A DNA stretch of 64,000 bases. It comes from JAAYAY01 sp964563135 (lineage in GTDB: Bacteria > Planctomycetota > Planctomycetia > Pirellulales > Thermoguttaceae). This document shows, in pieces, positions 26,864 through 36,369 of this stretch. Under the pieces are notes generated by a model, which saw only the letters and a program-made list of their open reading frames with translations, searched no databases and was not told the DNA's origin. Position 1 is the stretch's first letter. Every line of letters starts with the position of its first letter. The position numbers and the translations under genes were made by a program. The stretch is taken from assembly GCA_964563135.1 (NCBI GenBank), contig CAZLWV010000017.1, forward strand, positions 12,323 to 76,322, written 5' to 3'.

Positions 26864-27775
26864 TCAGCGCAGATGCGATTCGGCCATGGTCTGGGCCCGG
26901 CTGAGCGCCGCACCAAGTTCGCCGATGACGGCCGTCACCTCGGTGCGTTCCATGCCCAACTCGATGAAGAGCTCGACCGGGGGCGGGCTGGAGGTCGACG
27001 TCCCCAGGGCAGGTCGCTGCCGGTAGTCGCAGAGCCAGTCGCTCAGCGCCGTGGTCAGGACCACATCGCGATGGGGACCAAAGTAGTCGGCCGGGTGGTG
27101 ATGATGCCCAATGGCATCGGTCAGATGCGGCGGAAGCTTCCACTTGACGGCCACATATTCGCCGAGCTCGCCATGGTCGAATCCGATCGTATTGCGTTCC
27201 ACCTCATGGGCCGGCTTCTCCGGCGTCAACTCGTCGATGATGCGGCAGAACGGCTTGTGGAGATACTGGTCGATCATCACTAGGCCGATATCGTGGAGCA
27301 GGCCGGCCAGATAGGCCTCCGGCGGGTTGACTCGCCGCGAGATGCGGGCGATCTCCTGGGCCACCATGCCCGTGCTGACCATGTGATTCCACAGGCCCTC
27401 GCGGCTGTAGTTGCGGTAGCCCGACGTCGTTCGGAACAGCGGGGCCACGTAGGAGCTCATGGCGATATTGCGGATCTCCTGGAAGCCGAGCAGCATCACG
27501 GCCTGCTTGAGATCGGCCACCGACTCGCGGACACCCAGGTAGGAGGAGTTGACGGTCCGCATGATTCGCATGGCGATTGCCGGATCGCTGCGAATGACCG
27601 CGATCAAGGCGTCGGCGTCGGCACTGGCATCCTGGGCCAGGGCGATGATCTCGCCCGCCCGCGTGGGGAGCGACGAGACGTCGCCGATCTTCTGGAAGAC
27701 CCGATCGATCACTTCCGCCCTTGCCGGATCGCGTCGGCTGGCGACGGGCCTGGTTTCGCAGAGTTGCCTGTTCAT
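26864..27775 (-). CDS. HDOD-domain signalling protein
   Basis: Encodes 303 residues from ATG 27775; a TTG 18 bp upstream is possible. HDOD signatures run through the protein: SLPTRAGEIIALAQD, IRSDPAIAMRIMRTVNSSYLG, AVMLLGFQEIRNIAMSS, AGLLHDIGLVMIDQYL, GFDHGELGEYVAVKW and GHHHHPADYFG. The HD residues are partly kept (LLHDIG), but the family is generally taken as non-hydrolytic output or scaffold. It is similar in layout to the HDOD protein at 44940-45818, though that one belongs to a kinase operon and this one stands alone. Confidence 0.87.
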   Translation of the reverse strand: MNRQLCETRPVASRRDPARAEVIDRVFQKIGDVSSLPTRAGEIIALAQDASADADALIAVIRSDPAIAMRIMRTVNSSYLGVRESVADLKQAVMLLGFQEIRNIAMSSYVAPLFRTTSGYRNYSREGLWNHMVSTGMVAQEIARISRRVNPPEAYLAGLLHDIGLVMIDQYLHKPFCRIIDELTPEKPAHEVERNTIGFDHGELGEYVAVKWKLPPHLTDAIGHHHHPADYFGPHRDVVLTTALSDWLCDYRQRPALGTSTSSPPPVELFIELGMERTEVTAVIGELGAALSRAQTMAESHLR

Positions 27776-28129
27776 TCCGCCAATTCTCGGCAAGCGGCAA
27801 ATTCGTCACAGCCAGGCGCGGTGGACGCCCGGGCTCACCCAAAGGATAGCTTATGAAACGTCGGCCTATCCGGAATCCATGCAGATGGGGGGCACAACGA
27901 CCCAAAGCCACATGAAATCCTCGGTCCCTCGGGGGAGGCGAATTTGCCAAGAAAACGCAAACGGGCACAACCTGACGGCCATGCCCGTTGGGGTTTGTCT
28001 GCCGACCGATTGATCGATCGTTTCTCACATTGCGGATCATCACGCTTGGAGCATGCGACCCGAACGAATCGTGACTCCACGAAAGGACGGCTCTGCGACT
28101 GCCGCCTGAATCGGCCATGCCCTGGGGAT
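27776..28129. other. intergenic spacer
   Basis: About 350 bp between the DUF1080 stop and the HDOD start, both on the minus strand. No gene or repeat was recognised. Confidence 0.4.
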
Positions 28130-28897
28130 CTACTTCGTGTCGGCCTTGATGGCTTCCAGATACTTGGCCGCTTCGTCTTTGCCGATCTCGCGAAGGAAGA
28201 CGTTGCGCCAGCGGATCTCGCCGCCGTGGGTCTGAAGTTGGATCGGGCCGTCGGCCGGCACGGGCTTGTCCTTTTCAAAGTAGTTGCTCATCTTCGCATC
28301 CTTGACGACGTGTTTGCCGTTGAGCCAGACGTTGACGTACTGGCCGATCATCTGGATGCGGAAGGAGTTCCACTCGCCAAACGGCTTGTCAGCCAGCTCG
28401 AGCGGGTCCTTGCCCGGCCAATCCTTGGGATTGTTCCAGAGGCCACCGGAACCCTTGTCGGCACCGATATTCCACTTGCCCCCCTCCTCGGTGTAATCCC
28501 AGATCTGAACCTGGGGAATGCCACGGAGGTAGATGCCGCTGTCGGCCTTGGCGACCGTCTTGTAGTCGATGAGAAGTTCGAAGTCGCCGTAGAACTTGTC
28601 GGTGGTCAGGTACAGCCCGTGACCATCGTTGACCAGTTCCTGGTTCTCGACCCGCCAATGCTCGCGGACGTCCTTGCGGCCCACTTCCTTCTTCTTCTCG
28701 AAGTCCGCCGGGCTGAGATCGCGATACGTGTTGTAGTGATCGGTCGACAGGCCCCACCAGCCGTCAAGGTTCTGGCCGTTGAAGAGGGCAACGAAGCCCT
28801 TGGGGGGCTGAACGGGATGGTCGGCGGCCGGCGTCGGGGCGGTCCAGGCGGCAGCCGAAAGGGCCAGGAGGGCGGTCAAGAGAACGGATCTTCTCAT
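28130..28897 (-). CDS. DUF1080 (3-keto-disaccharide hydrolase-like) exported protein
   Basis: Encodes 255 residues; GAGGA lies about 9 nt before ATG 28897. The signal peptide is residues 1 to about 25 (LLTALLALSAAAWTAPTPAA). The DUF1080 core has FVALFNGQNLDGWWG, ADSGIYLRGIPQVQIWD, GGLWNNPKDWPGKDP, WNSFRIQMIGQYVNVWLNGK and GPIQLQTHGGEIRWRNVFLR, typical of a concanavalin-like jelly-roll. Characterised family members act on 3-keto-glycosides in glycan use. The nearby Gfo/Idh/MocA genes are 28 kb or more away, so a shared pathway is only a guess. Confidence 0.9.
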   Translation of the reverse strand: MRRSVLLTALLALSAAAWTAPTPAADHPVQPPKGFVALFNGQNLDGWWGLSTDHYNTYRDLSPADFEKKKEVGRKDVREHWRVENQELVNDGHGLYLTTDKFYGDFELLIDYKTVAKADSGIYLRGIPQVQIWDYTEEGGKWNIGADKGSGGLWNNPKDWPGKDPLELADKPFGEWNSFRIQMIGQYVNVWLNGKHVVKDAKMSNYFEKDKPVPADGPIQLQTHGGEIRWRNVFLREIGKDEAAKYLEAIKADTK

Positions 28898-29056
28898 GGA
28901 TGGGTTCCTCGCTGAAGACGGGAGCGGTGGGATGGGGGGGACATAGCGTAGATTATTATCATACACGGTAGCAACCGCAGATGGGAGTGTGGGAGGAATC
29001 CCAGCAGAAATCGCTGGTTCCAGAGGGCCTTGTGGCAAGCTTGCCGGTCCAATCGT

Positions 29057-29110
29057 AACCCGAAGCGTGAGCGAGGAGGGTAACATCTTGCCTCGCTTGC
29101 GCTTCGGGTT
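29057..29110. repeat. REP-like inverted repeat
   Basis: AACCCGAAGCGTGAGCGAGG (29057-29076) and CCTCGCTTGCGCTTCGGGTT (29091-29110) pair at 18 of 20 positions around a 14-nt loop. It lies in the 359 bp spacer 28898-29256, which otherwise holds nothing I recognise. The arm sequence resembles palindromes common in planctomycete intergenic DNA. It could also end transcription of the Uma2 gene. Confidence 0.65.
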
Positions 29111-29256
29111 GCGAAGATACGACAGCAGTTGGCAAAGCTACGATCAAGGCCGTTCCAGACCGGCAAACCGGTCGGCCCACGTGGAGAGGCCTGAAAGTGG
29201 CCAGCCGCCGCAGGGGGCTTCCGGAGCATGCCCGTCCGGGTGGATACCGGGAATCG

Positions 29257-29814
29257 CTATGGCGACGGAAATATCTCGCGCACGGGCAGTGAGAAACCGG
29301 GAAGAACCTCTTCTTCGGTGAGCGTATCGTCTTCCGTAAGAATGGCGGAAACTCCGTCCGGACGATGCACCGTCACGCTCTTCCGCAGCGGATCCACGAT
29401 CCATACGACCCGGCACCCGGCGCCGAAGTAGTCGTCCATCTTCGCACGCATCTCGGCGGCCGTGTTGCCCGGCGACAGGACCTCAACGGCCAGGTCCGGG
29501 GCGCCTTCCAGGAAGGCGTCGAGGTCCTGGTCCTTGAGTCGCTCCGTGGTGAGAAATGACACGTCGGGTTCGCGAACTGTATCCGGATCCCGCGCGAGGA
29601 CATACCCAGCAGAGCTGTCAAACACTTCACCGAGGTGGTTCGTGTGGACGTAGTTGATCAGTCCTCGCAAAACGCGGGCCCCGACTGCCCCATGCCGTCC
29701 CTTCCCCGGACTCATCATGATCAGCTCTCCACGCACCAATTCGCACGGTCCGAGGTTTGAAGCAGCGCTGAGCAGTTCTTCAGCGGTCGTGATGTTCTGC
29801 GTTGGTATCGACAT
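29257..29814 (-). CDS. Uma2-family (DUF820) nuclease-like protein
   Basis: Encodes 185 residues; GGAGGA lies upstream of ATG 29814. The PD-(D/E)XK-like core shows ELVRGELIMMSPGKGRHG, REPDVSFLTTERL, APDLAVEVLSPGNTAAEMRAKM, GCRVVWIVDP and VLPGFSLPVREIF. The family's acidic and lysine residues (D in EPDVSF, EV in AVEVLSP, K in RAKMDDYF) are present. Uma2 proteins are abundant in cyanobacteria and Planctomycetes, and their biological role is unclear. It is monocistronic. Confidence 0.9.
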   Translation of the reverse strand: MSIPTQNITTAEELLSAASNLGPCELVRGELIMMSPGKGRHGAVGARVLRGLINYVHTNHLGEVFDSSAGYVLARDPDTVREPDVSFLTTERLKDQDLDAFLEGAPDLAVEVLSPGNTAAEMRAKMDDYFGAGCRVVWIVDPLRKSVTVHRPDGVSAILTEDDTLTEEEVLPGFSLPVREIFPSP

Positions 29815-30029
29815 GCTGTCCTCCCGGGCACCAGGCCAGCGGGTCGCCCTCAATCCTACCCACCCATGCAGATTCTATCCCGTTGGAAGGTATTCCACAA
29901 GTTTGTGCCGAAAACGAGCCCCCCCTGCCCGCAATATCCCTGTCTGTCTTCCGTCCGGGAGTGCAGTTTTCGTTGCACTGTCTGCCAACAGGCAGCGGCA
30001 CACAACAGGCACGAGCACTAGGGGTTTAC

Positions 30030-33000
30030 TTACTCGGCCTTCACCGGATCGGCCGGCCGTTTGGGCAGACGCATCGGATTCTCCTTCATGCGGTTGAGCA
30101 CCTCTTGGATCGCGCGCTCCAGTTGCGGATCGTGCCCCTCGATGACCGACTTGGGATCATTTTCGACCTCGATGTCGGGGTCGACGCCGTGCCCCTCGAT
30201 GATCCACTTGCCGTCCGGGCCGTTGGTTGCCGACAGGGGCACGTAGACTGTGCCGCCGTCGAGCAGGGGGCCGCGGCCGGAAATGCCGACCACGCCTCCC
30301 CAGGACCGCATGCCGACGAGCGGACCGAGCCCGGCCTGGCGGAAGCGGTAGGGGAAAATGTCGCCATCGGAGGCCGAGTTCTGGTTGAGGATGCAGACCA
30401 TGTGGCCATGGAAGACCGTGTCAGGATAGGTGCCTGGATCGTCACTCTCGCGGCCAAAACGGGTGCCGAGCAGCTTGTTGTCGAGCCGCTCGATAATCCA
30501 CTGCGAGACGTTGCCGCCGCCGTTGGCGCGAACGTCGATGATCAATCCTCTCTTGCGGATCTGCGGATAAAACCACTTGATGAACTCGTAAATGCCTCGG
30601 TCGCCCATGTCGGGGATATGGAGGTAGCCCACCCGTCCCTTGGTGGCCTTGGCCACGCGATCGAGGTTGCCCTGGACCCAGTCGCGGTAGAGGAGGGCCG
30701 ATTCGTCGAAGACGGGCTGGTAGGTGACTTCTCGCGATCCCTTCATCTTCGGCGTCTTGTTGACCGTGAGCGTGATCGGATCGGTCTTGTGCTGGAGCAA
30801 CTGGTAGGGATTGTCCTTGCCGGTGAGTTTCCGGCCGTCGATGGCCAGCACATAGTCTCCCTCGGCAATGTCGACCCCGACCTCCGTCAGCGGTGCACGG
30901 TATTTCGGTTCTTCATTCTCACCCCGGAAGATCCTGGCAATGCGGTAACGATTCGCCTTGGCGTCGAGTTCGAACCGGGCACCCGGGAGGGCGACCTTCG
31001 GCCGCTGGGGAATCTCGTAATCGCCTCCTTCGATGTAGGCGTGCCCGACGTTCAGTTCGGCGATCATCTCGCCGATCAGGTAGTTCAGGTCGCTGCGGTG
31101 GGCAACATGGGGCAGCAGGGCCCGATAGCGCTCGCCGATGGCTTCCCAGTCGTAGCCGTGCATGTTTTCCACGTAGAAGAAGTCACGGAATCGCCGCCAA
31201 ACCTCGTCGAAGATCTCGGCCCATTCTTCGGCTGGCACGCGGTCGACAGAGAGACCTCCCGTCGAGATCGTCTTCTCGTCCTTCGAGTCCGGACTGGTAT
31301 TGATCAGCCGGTAGGCGCCGTCCTTTTCCAGGAGCACCTTGGAGCCGTCGCGGGAAAGGGCATAACCGCCGATGTCTTCGGCCAGGACCGATTCCTTGCG
31401 CTGCTTGATATCGAAGACCTTGAGCACCGGCTTGGCGTAGCTCTCGCGCCCGTAGAAGGAAGCGCCGCTGTCGACGTACAGGAGGTTTCCCTTGAGGGCG
31501 GCCAGATCGCTGCGGTTCTCGGCCGCAACCGGCACGCGGATCACCCGATCGGCCAGGCCGTCAAAATCGATCTCTGCATCCTCGGCTGCCTCGGATGCGT
31601 CCTCTTCCTGCTCCTCCTGGTCCTCCTTGTCGGCGGCGGTCTCTTTCTCCTTCTTCTTCTCGCCTTTCGCGTCCTCCTTGGCCTTCGAACCGGTCTCCTT
31701 CTGCTTGTCGCCGTCCGGCGTTACCTCGTCGCTTTCCGGGGCAAACAGATTGGCAACGTCCTTGCGAAGCGCCAGGGAAAAAACGCCGACCTGACGGTTG
31801 CTGGCGTAGTTCCATTCCACGGCGCTGACTTGTGGGGCGAATTCTCTGGCCGCCAGGAAGAAGAGGTACTTGCCGTCCGGATCCCAGGCGGGCGAGTACT
31901 CGTCAGCATAGGGTCCGGTCACCCGGTGCTGCTTCTCCTCCTCGGCGTCCCAGATGTAGAGGGAGTTCAACTCCGAGGCGTCGCGCAGCGTGAAGGCGAG
32001 ATAACGTCCGTGAGGAGACCAGGCGAAATCGCCAAACAGGCCGCGCCGCTCGTCGGCCACTTCCACGACGCTCTTGTCTTCCAGCGTGAGCACGTAGAGT
32101 TTGCCGTCCTTGTCGCTGAAGGCCATCCGTTTGCCGCAGGGAGACCACTCGGGCGCGAAAAGCATTCCCTCGAATTCCGTCGTGAGCTGCTGCGGTTCGC
32201 CCAGGCCATCCTGGTCGATCAGATAGACCTGGTCCTCGCCGCTGCGGTCGGAGATGAAGGCGATCTTCTTGCCGTCGGGCGACCAGCGGCCCCAGCGGTC
32301 GTGAGCTCGGGAGGAATGGGTCAGGTTCCTGGTCGGCCCCTTCTCGACCGGCACGCTGAACAGGTCGCCGCGAGCGACAAACAGGGCCCGCTGGCCCTTG
32401 GGGCTGAGCTCGAAATCTTCGATGTTTCCTTCGGCCGAGTACCGGGAAGGCCGCATGGCCAGGCCCTCCTGCGGCACGGTGATCGAGATCCCGCGGTCGC
32501 TGGCCGACTCCGTGTCGTAAATGCGGAGTTCGCCGTTGAGCTCATAGACGATTCGATGGTCGTTGTCGGAACTGGCCCAGCGAACGTCCCACTTCTCCTG
32601 CCGGGTGAGCTGCTCGGTCTTGTCGCTCGCCTGATCGTAGGCGTAGAGATTGAGAATGCCGTCGCGGTCCGATACGAAGTACAAACGATCACCCATCCAC
32701 ATGGGATCCCGTTCGGTGCGTTTGCTGGGAGAAACCGCCCGGGTCTGGTGGTTCTCGAGGTTGAAGACGAGGAGATCCTGGGCCCAGCCTCCTTCGTAGC
32801 GTTTCCAGGTGCGGAAGTCGCGGAACAAGGGGCTGTACAGGATGCTCTTTCCGTCGGGCGAGAAGTCGCCGGCCCCGGCGGTCGGCATCGGAAGTTTGAC
32901 CGCCAGGCCACCTTCGATGCTCACCGTGTAGAGGGCGCTCATCGTCCGTCCACCGTCGGCGTCACGAAGGGAGCGAAACAGGATCGACTTGCCGTCGGGG

Positions 33001-33422
33001 GTCCAGCCGTAGACCTGGTTGTCGTAGCCCCAGCGCGGAGGCAGGGGGCCGTGGGCCGGATAGAAGGTGAGTTGCCGCGGAACACCCCCTTGGGCCGGAA
33101 CAACGTAGACCTGCTCGTCGCCGTCGTACTGGGCGGTGAAGGCAATCGACTTCCCGTCGGGTGAGAATTTCGGGAACAGTTCCTGGCCCGGATGCGAGGT
33201 GATGCGAATGGCAGCCCCCCCTTCGGTCGAAGCTCGCCACAAATCGCCGCCGTGGCAGAACACGACCTGTTGGCCGTGAATGTCGGGGAACCGCAGCAAT
33301 CTCGTTTGGGCTGTTGCGGTTGTGGCGCATAGGAGGCTTAGAACGAGAATAACCAGAGAGATCCGGGCAGATCGTCGGCAACGCACTGGAGTTGCTCCAA
33401 GGATTCCGGGGGTGAGGGACAT
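30030..33422 (-). CDS. Tricorn protease homologue (S41 family)
   Basis: Encodes 1,130 residues. A signal-like hydrophobic segment near residues 20-38 (ISLVILVLSLLCATTATA) suggests export. Two beta-propeller regions follow, with WD40/PD40-like units (FPKFSPDGKSIAFTAQYDG, GRWSPDGKKIAFISDRSG). A highly charged Lys/Glu insert lies around 560-615. Then come a PDZ-like segment (GDYVLAIDGRKLTG) and the S41 catalytic domain, with NQNSASDGDIFPYRF (nucleophile Ser region) and GMRSWGGVVG near the C-terminus. Tricorn enzymes are oligomeric serine proteases that degrade oligopeptides. The usual partner aminopeptidases are not nearby. Confidence 0.9.
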   Translation of the reverse strand: MSLTPGILGATPVRCRRSARISLVILVLSLLCATTATAQTRLLRFPDIHGQQVVFCHGGDLWRASTEGGAAIRITSHPGQELFPKFSPDGKSIAFTAQYDGDEQVYVVPAQGGVPRQLTFYPAHGPLPPRWGYDNQVYGWTPDGKSILFRSLRDADGGRTMSALYTVSIEGGLAVKLPMPTAGAGDFSPDGKSILYSPLFRDFRTWKRYEGGWAQDLLVFNLENHQTRAVSPSKRTERDPMWMGDRLYFVSDRDGILNLYAYDQASDKTEQLTRQEKWDVRWASSDNDHRIVYELNGELRIYDTESASDRGISITVPQEGLAMRPSRYSAEGNIEDFELSPKGQRALFVARGDLFSVPVEKGPTRNLTHSSRAHDRWGRWSPDGKKIAFISDRSGEDQVYLIDQDGLGEPQQLTTEFEGMLFAPEWSPCGKRMAFSDKDGKLYVLTLEDKSVVEVADERRGLFGDFAWSPHGRYLAFTLRDASELNSLYIWDAEEEKQHRVTGPYADEYSPAWDPDGKYLFFLAAREFAPQVSAVEWNYASNRQVGVFSLALRKDVANLFAPESDEVTPDGDKQKETGSKAKEDAKGEKKKEKETAADKEDQEEQEEDASEAAEDAEIDFDGLADRVIRVPVAAENRSDLAALKGNLLYVDSGASFYGRESYAKPVLKVFDIKQRKESVLAEDIGGYALSRDGSKVLLEKDGAYRLINTSPDSKDEKTISTGGLSVDRVPAEEWAEIFDEVWRRFRDFFYVENMHGYDWEAIGERYRALLPHVAHRSDLNYLIGEMIAELNVGHAYIEGGDYEIPQRPKVALPGARFELDAKANRYRIARIFRGENEEPKYRAPLTEVGVDIAEGDYVLAIDGRKLTGKDNPYQLLQHKTDPITLTVNKTPKMKGSREVTYQPVFDESALLYRDWVQGNLDRVAKATKGRVGYLHIPDMGDRGIYEFIKWFYPQIRKRGLIIDVRANGGGNVSQWIIERLDNKLLGTRFGRESDDPGTYPDTVFHGHMVCILNQNSASDGDIFPYRFRQAGLGPLVGMRSWGGVVGISGRGPLLDGGTVYVPLSATNGPDGKWIIEGHGVDPDIEVENDPKSVIEGHDPQLERAIQEVLNRMKENPMRLPKRPADPVKAE

Positions 33423-33693
33423 GGGTACCTATTGGACTTCAGAAATGCAATGCCGTGATGATTCAGGGCCGAATGCCGCAGAATCCGGGCTTCCGTTGGT
33501 CGCCCTCCCGGCATTGTCTGTCTGAAACCTTATAAACGTAGCTCGCAGGGAGGTCCATGGTGGGCTCCGGGTACCGCACGGTTCCGGGATTTCCGACCGG
33601 AAACTCCACCCCAGGGCACCGCGAGGCATCCCGGCCTGCGGTCGGCTCACCCCGTGAGCGCAGTTCCGGGAAACCGGTCATGTCTCACACCTG

Positions 33694-34878
33694 TCACGAG
33701 TAGAGCAGGAAGGACCGCGACCGCTCCCGCCACCGGTCCACATCCAGCGCGGCCAGCTCACTGATCTCCTCGGGCGAGGCCAGGCCGGAATCGAGCGCGC
33801 CGCGAAGGCGGCTGCTCCCGGTGAGGATATCGATAGGCATCAGGACTGCCTCGTACTCGTAGGGAGGCGACAGCCAGGAGAACTGCTCGGGATAGAGGCT
33901 CTTCAGGCAGGCAAAGATCGCCACCGTGGTCGCGTAGCAGCGGACGGCCGTCGGATCGGTGTAGTGCAGGGCCACTCCGCCGCAGCTCTGGCCGGCCCAC
34001 TTGTTGAACGTGGGGCGGAAGCGGACGGGACGGATCGCAAGCCCGGGCGTAGCATAGTCGGCCAGCCTGGCCGCGAGCCTCTGCGGGTCGATGTAGGGTG
34101 CCCCGACAACCTCGAACGGGGTGGTGGTTCCGCGGCCTTCCGAGAGAGTGGTGCCTTCGACCAGCACCTGCCCCGGATAAACCACGGCCGTCTCCAACCG
34201 CGGCATGTTGGGGGAGGGCATGACCCAGGGGCGGCCCGTTTCGGGCCACAACATCTTTCGCCGCCACCCCTGCATGGCGACAACCTGCACGTCTGCCCCG
34301 ATGGCGAGCATGTCGTTGACGAGCAGAGCCATCTCACCTAGGGTCAGCGCATGACGCATGGGAATCGCCGCTCGGCCGATGAAACTGGTGAAACCCCCTT
34401 CGAGAATCGGCCCTTCGCAGATCTCGCCCCCGAGAGGGTTGGGACGATCGAGAACCACTACGGGAATTCCGGCCTCGGCGCACGCCTCCAGGCAGTGGGA
34501 GACAGTCCAGATGAAGGTGTAGACCCGAGTGCCGACATCCTGAAGGTCGACCAGCAGGCAGTCCAGACCCTGAAGCATTTGGGCCGTCGGCCGGCGAGTC
34601 TCGCTGTACAGACTGTGAACCGGGATTCCGAGCGGCCGGTAGACGCCATGGCCGGTTTCGATCATGTTGTCCTGCTCTTCGCACCACAGGCCGTGCTGGG
34701 GTGAGAACAGGGCGGCCAGTCGGCCGGGAAAACGCTCGGCCAGAAGATCGCAGGCGTAGCGGAAGCGGCCGTCGACCGACGCCTGGTTCATGAGCAGTCC
34801 GAAACGCGAACCCATGAGAATCGAGGGGGGATCGTCGAGGACAATCTCCAATCCGATGCGGACAGCGGGTTGCAGCAT
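33694..34878 (-). CDS. DUF1343 protein, NamZ-like exo-muramidase
   Basis: Encodes 394 residues from ATG 34878. Conserved DUF1343 blocks: GLLMNQASVDGRFRYACDLL, LFSPQHGLWCEEQDNM, LQDVGTRVYTFIWT, VVVLDRPNPLGG, EGTTLSEGRGTTTPFEVVG and RPTFNKWAGQSCGGV. The family's founding member, NamZ of Bacillus, removes terminal N-acetylmuramic acid from peptidoglycan fragments. No signal peptide is visible at this start, so a cytoplasmic or recycling role is possible. The upstream DJ-1-like gene is 61 bp away on the same strand and may be co-transcribed. Confidence 0.9.
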   Translation of the reverse strand: MLQPAVRIGLEIVLDDPPSILMGSRFGLLMNQASVDGRFRYACDLLAERFPGRLAALFSPQHGLWCEEQDNMIETGHGVYRPLGIPVHSLYSETRRPTAQMLQGLDCLLVDLQDVGTRVYTFIWTVSHCLEACAEAGIPVVVLDRPNPLGGEICEGPILEGGFTSFIGRAAIPMRHALTLGEMALLVNDMLAIGADVQVVAMQGWRRKMLWPETGRPWVMPSPNMPRLETAVVYPGQVLVEGTTLSEGRGTTTPFEVVGAPYIDPQRLAARLADYATPGLAIRPVRFRPTFNKWAGQSCGGVALHYTDPTAVRCYATTVAIFACLKSLYPEQFSWLSPPYEYEAVLMPIDILTGSSRLRGALDSGLASPEEISELAALDVDRWRERSRSFLLYS

Positions 34879-34939
34879 GGTGGGAACCTTCGGGATGGCA
34901 AACAAAGCCGAGGGGTATCGTTGACAGTCCTGCCCGGCC

Positions 34940-35494
34940 CTACCTGGCAGCTTCCAGCATCTTGATCCAGGGACCGATATACTGGCCGTGATCGTGGTAG
35001 GTACGACCGCTGACAAGGTTGCCGTCGATCACACAGGCTTCGTCGACAAACGTGCCGCCGCAGACCTCCAGATCGAACTTGCACTTGGCCACGGTAGCCA
35101 TGCGGCGTCCCTTGACGCAGCCGGCATGGGCGGGAATCTCCACGCCATGGCACACGCAGGCGATCGGCTTGTTGGTTTCGAAGAAATGGCGGGTGATCCG
35201 CATGAGGTCGTCGTCGTAGCGGATGTATTCGGGAGCCCGGCCTCCGGAGAAGAAGATGCCGGCATACTCCTCCGGCCTGACGTCGCGGAAGGCGATGTCG
35301 GTCTGGATCGTGTAGCCCTCCCATTCCTTGGTGATTGTCCAACCGGGCTTCACCTCGTGCATCACCATCTGGTAGCGATGCACTTCCGGGCCAGCCACGA
35401 CGGGCTGGAAGCCCCCTTCGATGAGCCGGTAATAGGGATACAGTGTGTCGACCGTTTCACTGGCATCGCCGACAATAATGAGGACCTTTTCCAT
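34940..35494 (-). CDS. DJ-1/PfpI-family protein
   Basis: Encodes 184 residues; GGAAGTGG precedes ATG 35494 and favours it over the GTG 9 bp upstream. The glutamine-amidotransferase-like fold shows EKVLIIVGDASE at the N-terminus, GIFFSGGRAPEYIR in the middle, and the nucleophile elbow ACVCHGVE with Cys115. The family includes deglycases, proteases and chaperones, and the exact activity cannot be read from sequence. Confidence 0.85.
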   Translation of the reverse strand: MEKVLIIVGDASETVDTLYPYYRLIEGGFQPVVAGPEVHRYQMVMHEVKPGWTITKEWEGYTIQTDIAFRDVRPEEYAGIFFSGGRAPEYIRYDDDLMRITRHFFETNKPIACVCHGVEIPAHAGCVKGRRMATVAKCKFDLEVCGGTFVDEACVIDGNLVSGRTYHDHGQYIGPWIKMLEAAR

Positions 35495-35961
35495 TGGAGC
35501 CACTTCCTTTGTCTGAGTGCATGAATGAAATCACTTGGGCAAGTTCATGGGCAGTCGAGGAGAACTCTTGCCCCTATGATCGACGATCGCGCCGAGTTTG
35601 CCAACCCGCTCCGGCCCCTGGAAAATGGCGGAAATCGCTGGAACCGTCCCGGCGGCAGCGGATCGTTTGCCTTGCCGGTGATCGCCGTGCCCGGGGAGCG
35701 CATGTCGACGCCGCCAATCCCGGGGCAATCGTTCCCCGACGCCGGAGCCGACTGCGCGCGGACCGGCCACACGACGGGCAATGATGGACACCCACGCAGG
35801 AGGATTACGGTTGAGAACCGTTTACATCCAAAGGGCGTGAACGGTTACACACCCACGCCATCTTCCTCCCTGCCGACGGAATCACCAGAGCGACCGTCGA
35901 CAGGGCGACGGACCGGTTTTGCAGCGGTCTAGAGAGCGAGCGGCCGGGCCCGCCAGAGGGC
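35495..35961. other. intergenic region, no gene seen
   Basis: About 470 bp with no supported coding region. It contains the dyad at 35816-35846 and lies beyond the 3' end of the signalling operon and before the DJ-1 gene start. Confidence 0.4.
35816..35846. promoter_or_regulatory. operator-like dyad
   Basis: AACCGTTTAC and GTGAACGGTT are inverted, 9 of 10 matched, with an 11-nt centre. The dyad is 116 bp beyond the last gene of the signalling operon and 320 bp upstream of the DJ-1 gene. It could be an operator or a hairpin; no T-tract is seen. Confidence 0.3.
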
Positions 35962-36369
35962 TCATGTCGCTGCGGCCGGGCCCGCGGGCGATTGGGCCGA
36001 CTGTTTCTCCTCCAGCGACCGCCGGATGGCAATCGCCAGATCCAGCGGGTCGCAGGGCTTGGTGAAATAGCGATAGACCAGCCCTTCGTTGATGGCGCGG
36101 ATCGCAGTCGCAGCGGTGGGATGCCCGGTGAGAACAATCCGGGTCGTGTCCGGGAACTGGTCCGCGATCCAGGCCAGCAGATCGCCTCCCGTCATGCCCG
36201 GCATCTGCTCGTCCGCCACAACGACATGGATGGTAAGGCGTTTCAGGGCATCCATGGCTTCCTGCCCGGACCTCACCGTGAGCAGATCGAACGGCTGGTG
36301 CCGCAGGGCGCGAGTCAGGCCATGAAGGACGTCGGGATCATCATCGACGAGTAGTACTCTCGGGTTCAT
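35962..36369 (-). CDS. single-domain response regulator
   Basis: Encodes 135 residues, almost only a receiver domain: RVLLVDDDPDVLHG (acidic pocket), VVVADEQMPGMTGG (phospho-acceptor Asp near residue 53), IVLTGHP (Thr) and YFTKPCD (Lys). Its ATG overlaps the kinase stop in an ATGA junction (36366-36369), so it is likely co-translated with and phosphorylated by that kinase. There is no output domain, so it may shuttle phosphate to another protein. It is the last gene of the seven-gene operon. Confidence 0.93.
   Translation of the reverse strand: MNPRVLLVDDDPDVLHGLTRALRHQPFDLLTVRSGQEAMDALKRLTIHVVVADEQMPGMTGGDLLAWIADQFPDTTRIVLTGHPTAATAIRAINEGLVYRYFTKPCDPLDLAIAIRRSLEEKQSAQSPAGPAAAT

Noticed and set aside
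29802..33164. A 1,120-codon open frame on the plus strand opposite the Tricorn homologue
   Set aside because: It lies entirely antisense to a gene with clear protein motifs. High GC makes stop codons rare in opposite frames, and the translation shows no domain.
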